Source of the DNA: QHXQ01 sp036389375
Lineage (GTDB): Bacteria > Acidobacteriota > Blastocatellia > Pyrinomonadales > Pyrinomonadaceae
NCBI GenBank assembly: GCA_036389375.1
Contig: DASVQA010000009.1
Span: 20,947-84,946 of the forward strand
Direction: 5' to 3'
Length of the DNA: 64,000 bases
Each line of letters opens with the position of its first letter. Positions within the stretch are counted from its first letter, which is position 1. A model generated the notes under the pieces. That model did not search any database. It saw nothing but the letters and a program-made list of their open reading frames with translations, and had not been told where the DNA came from. Both the position numbers and the translations under genes were made by a program. Shown here piece after piece: positions 1 through 7,016 of this stretch.

Positions 1-945
1 GGGCTGCTGTTCGGCAACCGTTATGCGGGCAGCTTTGAACTGGCCTCGATGCTGCAAGCCTATTTCCAGTTGCGCCGCGAGGCGGCAGCACCATTCAACC
101 AGACGAATGAGACTTTGCGCGCAGAGGTCATCGCGCTCGGCACAACACTGGACGAAGCGCTGCGACGTTACATTCGTTGGTGTCGCCGGCCAGCGCGCGG
201 CGCGGCGGACGGCATAATCACGCGACTTGCCAGCCTTGAGTTGGAGTCGGGCAGCCGACTCAGCGAGGATGAACTGGTCGCGCACAGTAATGTGCTGTTT
301 ATCTCAAGCAACGAGCCAATTGCGGTCGCGCTGACGTGGACGCTGCTCATCCTGTCTCAACTGCCAGGTCTGCGGCGCGCGCTGCGACACGAACTTGCGC
401 AGGCGGAGCATACCGTAGCGCTGCCGGGCGCGGGGCAGACGGGCCGGCTGTCGCTGCTCGATACCGTCATCAATGAAAGCCTTCGGCTGTTAACGCCGAA
501 TGCGCTGATGGTACGTGTGACGACGCGCCCCGCAGAACTCAACGGCGTGCTGCTGCCGGCCCGCTGCGAGCTTGTCCTGTGTCCGTTCCTTGCGCATCGA
601 GACGCCGAACGGTTTCCGCAGCCGCACGAATTTTGGCCGGCCCGCTGGCACACCATCAAGCCTTCACCGTTTGAGTATTTCCCGTTTGGCGCTGGCGGGC
701 ACGCCTGCGTGGGGCGGCTCTTAGCCATGTCTCTACTCAAAGCAGCGTTGACGTTGATCATACCGCGCTATGAGTTGGTGCTGGCCGAAGATCAGGCGCT
801 CGACTGGCGCATACACATCATGTTCATGCCGCGCACCGAACCGATCATGACGGTCGGCGCGGTTGGGGTAGAAACTCCGAAAGCGGGCCGGCTATGTGGG
901 CCGCTCAACGAGCTAGTGAGTTTTGCTGCTTATAAAAAGTCTTGA
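1..945 (+). CDS. Cytochrome P450, RiPP cross-linking type (5' end outside window)
   Basis: The reading frame is open from base 1, so the N-terminus lies outside the window; 314 residues are visible of the usual 400-450. The K-helix ExxR motif reads ESLR (Glu codon 475-477). The haem loop FGAGGHACVG carries the axial Cys at 706-708. The I-helix segment reads SSNEP where most P450s have AGxET, so the Thr that helps O2 activation is Pro here (316-318). It is followed by a RiPP precursor, MNIO, B12 radical SAM and methyltransferase, the same set as in aminopyruvatide clusters, where the P450 joins two aromatic side chains. That role is inferred from neighbours; the P450 family itself is certain. 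Confidence 0.93.
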   Translation, partial: GLLFGNRYAGSFELASMLQAYFQLRREAAAPFNQTNETLRAEVIALGTTLDEALRRYIRWCRRPARGAADGIITRLASLELESGSRLSEDELVAHSNVLFISSNEPIAVALTWTLLILSQLPGLRRALRHELAQAEHTVALPGAGQTGRLSLLDTVINESLRLLTPNALMVRVTTRPAELNGVLLPARCELVLCPFLAHRDAERFPQPHEFWPARWHTIKPSPFEYFPFGAGGHACVGRLLAMSLLKAALTLIIPRYELVLAEDQALDWRIHIMFMPRTEPIMTVGAVGVETPKAGRLCGPLNELVSFAAYKKS

Positions 946-970
946 CTTTCGTCGTCATGCGCTGTTCAAT
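942..970 (+). promoter_or_regulatory. Possible sigma70-type promoter for the RiPP precursor
   Basis: TTGACT at 942-947 and TTCAAT at 965-970 are separated by 17 bases. The -35 overlaps the P450 stop codon. It would start transcription about 80 bases before the precursor, giving it a promoter separate from the P450. The -10 matches consensus at only 4 of 6 positions. Confidence 0.4.
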
Positions 971-1057
971 AAGCCCGCTGTTTTTCCGTCAGCGTGATGA
1001 TGTTGTGGCTACGTGCGAACACGCAACTGCAACATCGTCTAACTCAGAGGAGAAAAT

Positions 1058-1306
1058 ATGCCAACCTCAAAGAAGAGAGCCTCAACTAAGAAAGCCTCAG
1101 CCAAGAAAGCTTCAGCCAAGAAGGGCGCAGCAAAACAAGCGCCGACTGCCGCCGTGACAGGCGACAGGCTCAAGCTCAGCTTCCCTCTCAGTGCCAGTAA
1201 AGTTGCAGCCATCCAGCGTTGCGTCGCCAAAGGTAAACTGAGTGTGACGGTCAGCAAGGCCAGTCTCGCGGCCGGGCAGATCGGCGACCCCTGGCTCTAC
1301 GACTAG
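1058..1306 (+). CDS. RiPP precursor peptide, C-terminal core Trp-Leu-Tyr-Asp
   Basis: This 82-residue protein starts at an ATG with a strong ribosome site (AGAGGAGA, 1046-1053). Residues 1-30 are a Lys/Ala/Ser tail encoded by four 15-base units (1073-1132) that resembles histone H1 tails. Residues 38-75 form a conserved-looking leader with one Cys (IQRCVAKGKL). The protein ends in DPWLYD, with the codons for WLYD at 1292-1303 next to the stop. Known: in aminopyruvatide biosynthesis a C-terminal Asp is converted to aminopyruvate by an MNIO and the two aromatics before it are cross-linked by a P450. Inference: the last four residues are the core. No cleavage site is evident. It could otherwise be taken for a hypothetical basic protein, but size, position and C-terminus favour a precursor. 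Confidence 0.85.
   Translation: MPTSKKRASTKKASAKKASAKKGAAKQAPTAAVTGDRLKLSFPLSASKVAAIQRCVAKGKLSVTVSKASLAAGQIGDPWLYD
1073..1132 (+). repeat. 15-base tandem repeat inside the precursor gene
   Basis: Four consecutive 15-base units (1073, 1088, 1103, 1118) each encode Lys-Lys/Arg-Ala/Gly-Ser/Ala-Thr/Ala-type pentapeptides. Units 2 and 3 differ by one base. The repeat makes the positively charged N-terminal tail and can expand or contract in frame. Confidence 0.85.
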
Positions 1307-1401
1307 ACCCAAACCGGGCAAGTCGCCAGCCTCTTCCGCCTAACCTGCAACCTAGTTGTGCTCGCAGGTCGAGGCACTAACTCAACAGCACGAGCAAGCC
1401 G

Positions 1402-1428
1402 CCCGCGCTGCCTAAGCGGTGGCGCGGG
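1402..1428 (+). terminator. GC-rich hairpin between precursor and MNIO genes
   Basis: CCCGCGC (1402-1408) pairs with GCGCGGG (1422-1428). Two G-U and two C-G pairs extend the stem to 11 pairs around a 5-base loop. No U-run follows. RiPP operons often have such a partial terminator or processing hairpin after the precursor so that more precursor than enzyme is made. The hairpin buries the possible GTG start at 1419, which is why the MNIO start is placed at ATG 1446. Confidence 0.5.
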
Positions 1429-1445
1429 TCAGGCTTGTTCTCAGG

Positions 1446-2309
1446 ATGAGTTGCGGCGTGGAATATCTGAACACTCCTGTTGACACAACTGCCATCGGCC
1501 TCGCCTACGGCCCGAATATCCCTGAATTCATTGCGACCAATCCAGGGTTGGTTGATTACATCGAAGTGCCTTTCGAGCAGTTGCGCCACGCCCCGCACTT
1601 GAGTTCGCTGCAAGAGGCGATCCCCGTCGTGCTGCATTGCGCCAGCATGTCGGTCGCAGGCTTTGTGCCGCCCACCGAGGCCACGTTGGCGGCGATCAAA
1701 CTTGAAGCAGAGCGGACACGGACGCCTTGGATCGGCGAGCACTTGGCCTTTGTCAACGCCGACGGCTTGCACGTGGATGCGGAGACGGTGGCCGGGCCGA
1801 CGGCGCTCACCTACACGGTCTGTCCGCAGATGAGTGAAGAGACGGTTGAGCGCGTCGCGGCCAATCTGGCCGCATTGCAGCCCCATTTCGCCGCGCCGCT
1901 CATTCTGGAAAACTCTCCGCAATACTTCTCCATTCCCGGCAGCACGATGCCGATGGTCGATTTCATCAACGCTGTCTCGGCCCGCAGCGATGTCGGCTTG
2001 CTGCTCGACCTGACACACTTCCTGATTACGATGCTGAACACAGGCAGCGACGCGGCCGAAGAGATCGGCCGCTTGCCGCTCGAACGCGTTGTCGAGATTC
2101 ACGTTTCCGGGTTGAGTGTCCAATCGGGGGTCGCGTGGGACGATCATGCTACGCCCGCTCCGGCCGCTGTCTTTGATCTGCTTGAGCGCGTGCTGGAGCG
2201 CGCCCGCCCGCGCGCATTGACAGTGGAATACAACTGGTCGCCCAGTTTCCCGCAGACGATCCTGAAGTCGCACCTCGAACGCGTGCGCCGTGTGGTGGAG
2301 CGCGTATGA
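1446..2309 (+). CDS. MNIO-family (DUF692) multinuclear iron oxidative enzyme
   Basis: The protein has 287 residues from ATG 1446; a GTG at 1419 would add nine. It shows the full ordered set of MNIO metal-ligand and active-site motifs: LHCAS (H64), GEHLAF (E98, H99), LENS (E155, N156), LLLDLTH (D188, H191), EIHVSG (H219), WDDHATP (D232, H234) and a late VEYNW (Glu). MNIOs are TIM barrels with two or three irons that use O2 to rework peptide side chains, usually Cys; the aminopyruvatide enzyme acts on a C-terminal Asp. Since this precursor ends in Asp, the same reaction is the best guess. The gene overlaps the next by ATGA (2306-2309), the normal arrangement for an MNIO and its partner protein. 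Confidence 0.92.
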   Translation: MSCGVEYLNTPVDTTAIGLAYGPNIPEFIATNPGLVDYIEVPFEQLRHAPHLSSLQEAIPVVLHCASMSVAGFVPPTEATLAAIKLEAERTRTPWIGEHLAFVNADGLHVDAETVAGPTALTYTVCPQMSEETVERVAANLAALQPHFAAPLILENSPQYFSIPGSTMPMVDFINAVSARSDVGLLLDLTHFLITMLNTGSDAAEEIGRLPLERVVEIHVSGLSVQSGVAWDDHATPAPAAVFDLLERVLERARPRALTVEYNWSPSFPQTILKSHLERVRRVVERV

Positions 2310-3151
2310 AGGCGAGCCGGGTGCATGCGGTTATCGCCGCCGGGCTTGAGCATCCGCATTTGCTGGCGCGCTGGCAGCGCGAACCCGACCTGCTGCGGCG
2401 CTGCGGCGTAGAACCTGACGCGCTTGATCTCGATGCCCTGTGGAAGTTCGCCGGCCTCACCGCCAAGGTGCGCCATAACGGGCTGCGGGCCGACCTGCCC
2501 TTAACCTTCCGCCTGTTGCACGTGGCCGGATTGGAGATCGAAGTCTTCGCCGCCTACGCCGCCTTTCGCACCGCAGGGGGCGCGCGCTACGCCGACACCA
2601 CAGCGGCCAGAGCGCAAGACCTGTCGAACTTCCTAGAACACTGGCTCGATTTCACGCGGCGTGAACACGCGCTGCTCTGGGACGTGCTCCGTTATGAACT
2701 CGCGCTCGCGCGGCTCAGCAAACTGACTGCACCTGTTCAACTGGCTGCGCCTGCGCCCGGCTTAACTTCCGCTGCGTCTTTGCCCGCACGGCCGCGCGCC
2801 GCGAGTGTGCCCCGCGTCTGCGGCCACATCAGCCTGCATGAGATGCGCTGCGATCCGCGTCAGGTCGCGGCCCTATTACAGGAGAAGTCGCCCCGGCTCG
2901 CGGACGTAACGATGGGGTCGCGCTACTTCTGTTACTGGCGTCAGGGCGCGGCGGCCGAGCTACACATCCTTGAATTGGATGAACTGGGTTTTTACCTGCT
3001 CTCGCTCGCCGACGGCCAGCATTCAGTTGCGGACTTGAGCCGCCTGATTGGCGGCGGCAGCAGACCTGCAAAGGGATTGCTGACCGCGTTGGGCGAACTC
3101 GCATCTGTCGGCATCCTAGCGTTCACCAGAACTTCAGAACAGGTCACATGA
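2306..3151 (+). CDS. MNIO partner protein with C-terminal RRE/PqqD-like domain
   Basis: The 281-residue product is translationally coupled to the MNIO on one side (ATGA at 2306) and to the radical SAM gene on the other (ATGA at 3148). The N-terminal half is helical and rich in Leu, Ala and Arg. A Pro/Ala linker lies around residues 145-165. The last 115 residues look like an RRE/PqqD winged helix: beta strands, then 'ILELDELGFYLLSLADG' and 'VADLSRLIGG', and a final GILAF strand. Partners of this kind bind the leader peptide and present it to the MNIO. The RRE assignment rests on pattern and position and needs a profile search. Confidence 0.8.
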   Translation: MKASRVHAVIAAGLEHPHLLARWQREPDLLRRCGVEPDALDLDALWKFAGLTAKVRHNGLRADLPLTFRLLHVAGLEIEVFAAYAAFRTAGGARYADTTAARAQDLSNFLEHWLDFTRREHALLWDVLRYELALARLSKLTAPVQLAAPAPGLTSAASLPARPRAASVPRVCGHISLHEMRCDPRQVAALLQEKSPRLADVTMGSRYFCYWRQGAAAELHILELDELGFYLLSLADGQHSVADLSRLIGGGSRPAKGLLTALGELASVGILAFTRTSEQVT

Positions 3152-5169
3152 AAGTATTGCTGGTCGATAATCTGGTCATGCCGGAGGAGGGTTCGCTCGC
3201 CCGCCTCGACGTGCATCCGCATCTGGGTCTGCTCTCGCTGGCGGCCGTGGCCGAGGCAGACGGGCATACCGTCCAGATTTACGATCCCAAACGGCTCATC
3301 AAGTGGGGTCAACTCCCTTATGACTCGACGCTCTATGAGCGGGCCGCACTCGACCTGCTGGCCGCGCGACCCGATGCGGTTGGCTTTACGGCCCTCGGTT
3401 GCAGTTTTCTGTTCGCGTTGAACGTGGCCGCCCTGCTCAAGCGCCACGAACCTGATTTACCCATTCTGCTCGGCGGCCCGCACGCCACGATGCTGCACCG
3501 GCAGATACTCGAACGCTTTCCGCAGTTCGACGTGATCGTGCGCCACGAAGCGGACGAGATTTTACCGGCCGTGCTCGCCAATCTCGCCGCGCGCCGCTTT
3601 CAGGATATTCCGGGCCTGAGTTGGCGCGGCTCACGCGCGCTGGGTCTTCATTTCAACGAGGGCAAGCCTATCGTCCATGAGCTTGATCGCCTGCCCCGCT
3701 TGAACTACGACCACTACCCGGTCGCAGAGCTTGGGCTTGAACTGCTGCGCATCGAGGCGGGGCGCGGTTGCCCGTTTATGTGCACGTTCTGTTCGACGGC
3801 GACCTTTTTTCAACGCAGCTTCCGGTTGAAATCCGCCGCGCGGCTCGTGGCTGAACTCGACCATCTGCACGCGCGCTATGGCTGCTCAGATTTCAAACTC
3901 GACCACGACCTCTTCACCGTCAACCGCCGCAAGATACTCGAGTTCTGCGAAGCCGTCGCCGGGCGCGGTTATCGCTGGCGTGCTTCGGCCCGCGTGGACT
4001 GCGTGGACGAAGAACTCCTGCACCGGATGGCCGCGACGGGCTGCGTCCACCTTTACTTCGGCATCGAGACGGGGTCGGCGCGCATGCAGCAGATCGCCAA
4101 GAAGCGCCTGAACCTCAGCCTGGTCGAACCGACGCTGGCAGTGTGTGCAGAACTCGGCATCGAGACGACGGCCTCCTTTATCACCGGCTATCCCGAAGAA
4201 CTCGAACAGGATCAAGCCGACACGCTCGACCTGATCGGGCGCTGCTTCCGGCCCACTTGCTTGCCGCAACTCCACATGCTCGCGCCCGAACCCGGCACGC
4301 CGTTGTTCGATCAACTCGGCGCTCAACTCGACTACGATGGTTATGCCGGCCCCTATAACACATTTCTCGTCGGCCGAGACGACGAGCGGCTCGTGACCGA
4401 GCACCGCGACATCTTCTCAACCTATCACTACTACCCGGCGGCGCTGCCCCGCGCGCACTACATGTTCGCGGTCGAAGCGGTTGACGTGCTGCGGCGCACG
4501 GGCCCGATCATTTTGCAGTACGTACTAAGCGCTTATGACGGCCAACTCAGCCGGCTCGTCTCTGCTCTGCGGCGTTGGGCCGACGCTAACGGGCGGGGCG
4601 CGCGCCCCGATGCCGACATGGTCGAAGCTTACATAACCGCCACGTTCGGGCTACAGCATCACTTGACCTCCCTGTTCCGCTATGCGCTCTGCGCCAACGG
4701 GCGCGGCGAGGAGCAGAGTTCTCATGTCGAGCCGCGTCACGCTGCCTTCGACCCGCACCAACCTTATCAACTTGGCTCGCACGTCCGCGTACTGACAGAT
4801 TTGCACAACTGCGAAATGCTGGTTGAGCGGATCAGGCGTGCGCCGGATGATGCGCGCCTGCTCGATGAAGCGGAGACGGGTGAGCGCGGCACGTATCTTA
4901 TGAGCTTTGCCGGCGCGACGTTCACAGGCTATCAGGTGGATGCCGGAGTGGAAGTGCTGTTGGATTTCTTTGCGCAGCCGCGTAGCTGTAGCGAGGTCGC
5001 CGCACTCGTGCAGGCACTAGGCGTGTCCGGCATAGACCCCGACTACTTTGCACCGCTCGTAGAGGCCGGCATCCTCGTCGCCCACACACCTGTGCCCGCT
5101 GTGGCAGCTAAAGCGGAGGCGCTCCACCCACGCAGCACCGGCCAACCGGCGTGGCAAACGCTGTCTTGA
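3148..5169 (+). CDS. B12-binding radical SAM enzyme with C-terminal extension
   Basis: The product has 673 residues. Residues 1-150 form a B12-binding Rossmann domain (MKVLLVDN, LGGPHATM). The radical SAM barrel follows, with the CxxxCxxC cluster motif at C208, C212 and C215 (Cys1 codon 3769-3771) inside EAGRGCPFMCTFC. The last ~170 residues are extra; residues 580-660 again resemble a PqqD/RRE winged helix (GTYLMSF, VLLDFFAQPRS, LVEAGILVA). Family members methylate unactivated carbons using methylcobalamin and two SAM. In the aminopyruvatide pathway the homologue makes beta-methyltyrosine. The ATGA overlap at 3148 places it in one operon with the MNIO pair. Confidence 0.9.
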   Translation: MKVLLVDNLVMPEEGSLARLDVHPHLGLLSLAAVAEADGHTVQIYDPKRLIKWGQLPYDSTLYERAALDLLAARPDAVGFTALGCSFLFALNVAALLKRHEPDLPILLGGPHATMLHRQILERFPQFDVIVRHEADEILPAVLANLAARRFQDIPGLSWRGSRALGLHFNEGKPIVHELDRLPRLNYDHYPVAELGLELLRIEAGRGCPFMCTFCSTATFFQRSFRLKSAARLVAELDHLHARYGCSDFKLDHDLFTVNRRKILEFCEAVAGRGYRWRASARVDCVDEELLHRMAATGCVHLYFGIETGSARMQQIAKKRLNLSLVEPTLAVCAELGIETTASFITGYPEELEQDQADTLDLIGRCFRPTCLPQLHMLAPEPGTPLFDQLGAQLDYDGYAGPYNTFLVGRDDERLVTEHRDIFSTYHYYPAALPRAHYMFAVEAVDVLRRTGPIILQYVLSAYDGQLSRLVSALRRWADANGRGARPDADMVEAYITATFGLQHHLTSLFRYALCANGRGEEQSSHVEPRHAAFDPHQPYQLGSHVRVLTDLHNCEMLVERIRRAPDDARLLDEAETGERGTYLMSFAGATFTGYQVDAGVEVLLDFFAQPRSCSEVAALVQALGVSGIDPDYFAPLVEAGILVAHTPVPAVAAKAEALHPRSTGQPAWQTLS

Positions 5170-5212
5170 GGCAGGCCAGCGCACGCGGGCTTTACCTTAA
5201 AGATTGTCAAAG

Positions 5213-6190
5213 ATGCCTGATCAATGGTCTGCCTTCGATCTGGTTGAAGCCTTCCAGCTTGCCCACGCCGTAACGACGCTGCACAACTTAGGGCTTTTCT
5301 CGGCGCTCAAGCAGCCTGCGACCGCCGATGAGTTGGCGGCGCGTTACGCGCTCGACGCCGATCTGCTGCGCGGGCTATTGGAGTATGTGGCCGCCCGCAC
5401 AGAGCTATTGCGTAAATCCCGCGAGCGGTTCGTTGCGACTCGTAGCTACACGCGCGAAGCGCGCTTTCTACTAGACATGTACGTCGGCGCATACGGCGGC
5501 AACGCGGCCCGACTCGCCAAGCTGCTCCGCGATCCCGCGCTCGCGCCAAAGGCGGTTGACCGCGTGCGCCATGCTCGCGCGTTCGACGCGATTGACGGTG
5601 CGCCGCTCGGCTTCCTGCCGGAGCTTATCCGGCAGCTTGAATTTAATCACGTGCTCGACCTCGGCTGCGGGAACGGGGCGCTGTTGCTGGAACTGGCGCA
5701 GCAAGACCCGAACTTTATCGGTTGGGGTCTCGACCTCAACCCCGCGATGTGTCGGGCCGCGCGGGCGCGGATTCGCGCCGCCCGGCTCGGCCAGCGCGTG
5801 CGCGTAATGACGGGCGATTGCCGACAGTTGCGTGCTGTGCTGCCGACAGAGGTGCGTGCGCGGGTCGGGGCCGTCACCGCCTGCCAGGTTGCGAATGAAA
5901 TGTTTACGGCCGGGCACGCGCGCGCCGTCGCGTGGCTGCGCGACTTGCGCAAGGCGCTCCCCGGTCGGCCGCTGCTGCTGGTTGACTACTACGGGCAGCT
6001 TGGACATAAGCACAGGCGACTGCACCGCCCGACCCTGCTGCACGACTACGCGCAACTGATCTCAGGTCAGGGTGTGCCGCCTGCAAGTGCGTCAGAGTGG
6101 CGTTCAATCTACGCGCGGGCGGGCTGCGGGTTGATCCACGTGATCGAAGACAAAGAGACGACCCGCTTCATTCACATTCTGCGGTTGTAG
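5213..6190 (+). CDS. SAM-dependent methyltransferase of the RiPP cluster
   Basis: The product has 325 residues from ATG 5213; a TTG at 5204 is an alternative, and neither has a strong ribosome site. An N-terminal helical winged region (residues 5-75, FQLAHAVTTLHNLGLFSAL) resembles the dimerisation domain of plant-type O-methyltransferases. A class I methyltransferase fold follows with motif I VLDLGCGNG at about residue 148 and GLDLNP after it. It sits 43 bases behind the radical SAM gene. In aminopyruvatide-type clusters a methyltransferase acts on the C-terminal keto acid; the position here fits, but the target cannot be read from sequence. Confidence 0.85.
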   Translation: MPDQWSAFDLVEAFQLAHAVTTLHNLGLFSALKQPATADELAARYALDADLLRGLLEYVAARTELLRKSRERFVATRSYTREARFLLDMYVGAYGGNAARLAKLLRDPALAPKAVDRVRHARAFDAIDGAPLGFLPELIRQLEFNHVLDLGCGNGALLLELAQQDPNFIGWGLDLNPAMCRAARARIRAARLGQRVRVMTGDCRQLRAVLPTEVRARVGAVTACQVANEMFTAGHARAVAWLRDLRKALPGRPLLLVDYYGQLGHKHRRLHRPTLLHDYAQLISGQGVPPASASEWRSIYARAGCGLIHVIEDKETTRFIHILRL

Positions 6191-6278
6191 CCAGCGTCGT
6201 ACCGTGCGGGGCCGGGGTGCAGGCGGATACAGGCGCGCTGTCCGGCTTTCTCTCGCTACGTCCGCTCACTCGAAAAGC

Positions 6279-6307
6279 TTGACATACGCTGAGGCTTAAC
6301 ATATTAA
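6279..6307 (+). promoter_or_regulatory. Sigma70-type promoter for the M15-like peptidase
   Basis: A consensus TTGACA (6279-6284) and TATTAA (6302-6307) are exactly 17 bases apart. Transcription would begin near 6314, about 100 bases before the ATG at 6415. This separates the peptidase gene from the RiPP operon transcript. Confidence 0.75.
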
Positions 6308-6414
6308 GTGCAGCCGCAATTCCACGCAGACTGGCAGTGGCTCCCCCCCGCGTCGCCCCGCTGACTTCGTTCTCTGCGCCGCACGTAAACTCAGCCGCTT
6401 ACGGGAGACAAACT

Positions 6415-6915
6415 ATGGCCGTCGACATCACATTCGGGAAGAACGCGAAGAAGGAGAACGTTACCAATTTCTCATTGCAAGTGCTGGAAGACATCTTGCA
6501 GGCAGCGGGTTTAACCAGTGCGCTTATCTCTTCCACTTCGCGCACCCCGGCCGATCAAGCCCGAGTGATGTTCAATAACATCGTGGCGACGAGCGTGGCG
6601 GCCCAGAAAAAACTGTACGCGGCAGCGGGCGATGCGGTGATTGATGCTTACGTCGCAGCGAAGAAAGCTGGCAAGACACCGACCGAGATCAAAGCGGCGA
6701 TGGAAGCGAAGATCATCGAACTCGGGCCGACAAAAGTTTCGCACCACGCCGCCGACCCGAACGTCCTGTGCGTCTTCGATGTCGCGCCCTCTTCGATCAC
6801 CAAGAAGGCGGCATTTGAGAAAGCCGTCAGAGCCGACAAACGGGTGCAGAAGTTCATCACGCCGCCGCTCGATCCCGGCTACCATCTGGAAATCCCGCAA
6901 CCGAAGAACAGCTAG
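6415..6915 (+). CDS. Peptidase M15-like (D-Ala-D-Ala carboxypeptidase fold) protein
   Basis: The product has 166 residues starting at ATG 6415 behind GGGAGA; the frame is open further upstream but without a ribosome site. The motifs fit a compact M15 zinc peptidase: TSRTPADQARVM (Arg of the substrate pocket), VSHH (H110/H111), CVFDVAPSS (D122) and GYHLEI (H157), giving a His-Asp-His zinc triad. No signal peptide is visible, so it resembles phage endolysin-like members. Normal substrates are cell-wall peptides. It lies next to a RiPP cluster that lacks an obvious protease, so a role in trimming or immunity is conceivable, but its own promoter argues against tight coupling. Confidence 0.6.
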   Translation: MAVDITFGKNAKKENVTNFSLQVLEDILQAAGLTSALISSTSRTPADQARVMFNNIVATSVAAQKKLYAAAGDAVIDAYVAAKKAGKTPTEIKAAMEAKIIELGPTKVSHHAADPNVLCVFDVAPSSITKKAAFEKAVRADKRVQKFITPPLDPGYHLEIPQPKNS

Positions 6916-6953
6916 ACCCGCTACGCAACCGCCGCCGCACCGCTTGCGGCGTT

Positions 6954-6981
6954 GCGCCCGCCGCTAACCGGCGGCGGGCGC
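6954..6981. terminator. GC hairpin between convergent genes
   Basis: GCGCCCGCCG (6954-6963) pairs perfectly with CGGCGGGCGC (6972-6981) across an 8-base loop. The hairpin lies between the ends of the M15-like gene and the VPS10 gene. There is no clear U-run on either side, so termination strength is uncertain. Confidence 0.5.
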
Positions 6982-7016
6982 ATAACAGACTGCTTAGAAC
7001 TGCCTAAGCACCCAAC

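Noticed and set aside
1073..1132. Tandem repeat as a CRISPR or satellite
   Set aside because: Units are 15 bases without spacers and in frame with the precursor gene.
1377..2273. 298-codon open frame on the minus strand
   Set aside because: It is the shadow of the MNIO gene, whose metal-ligand motifs fix the plus strand as coding.
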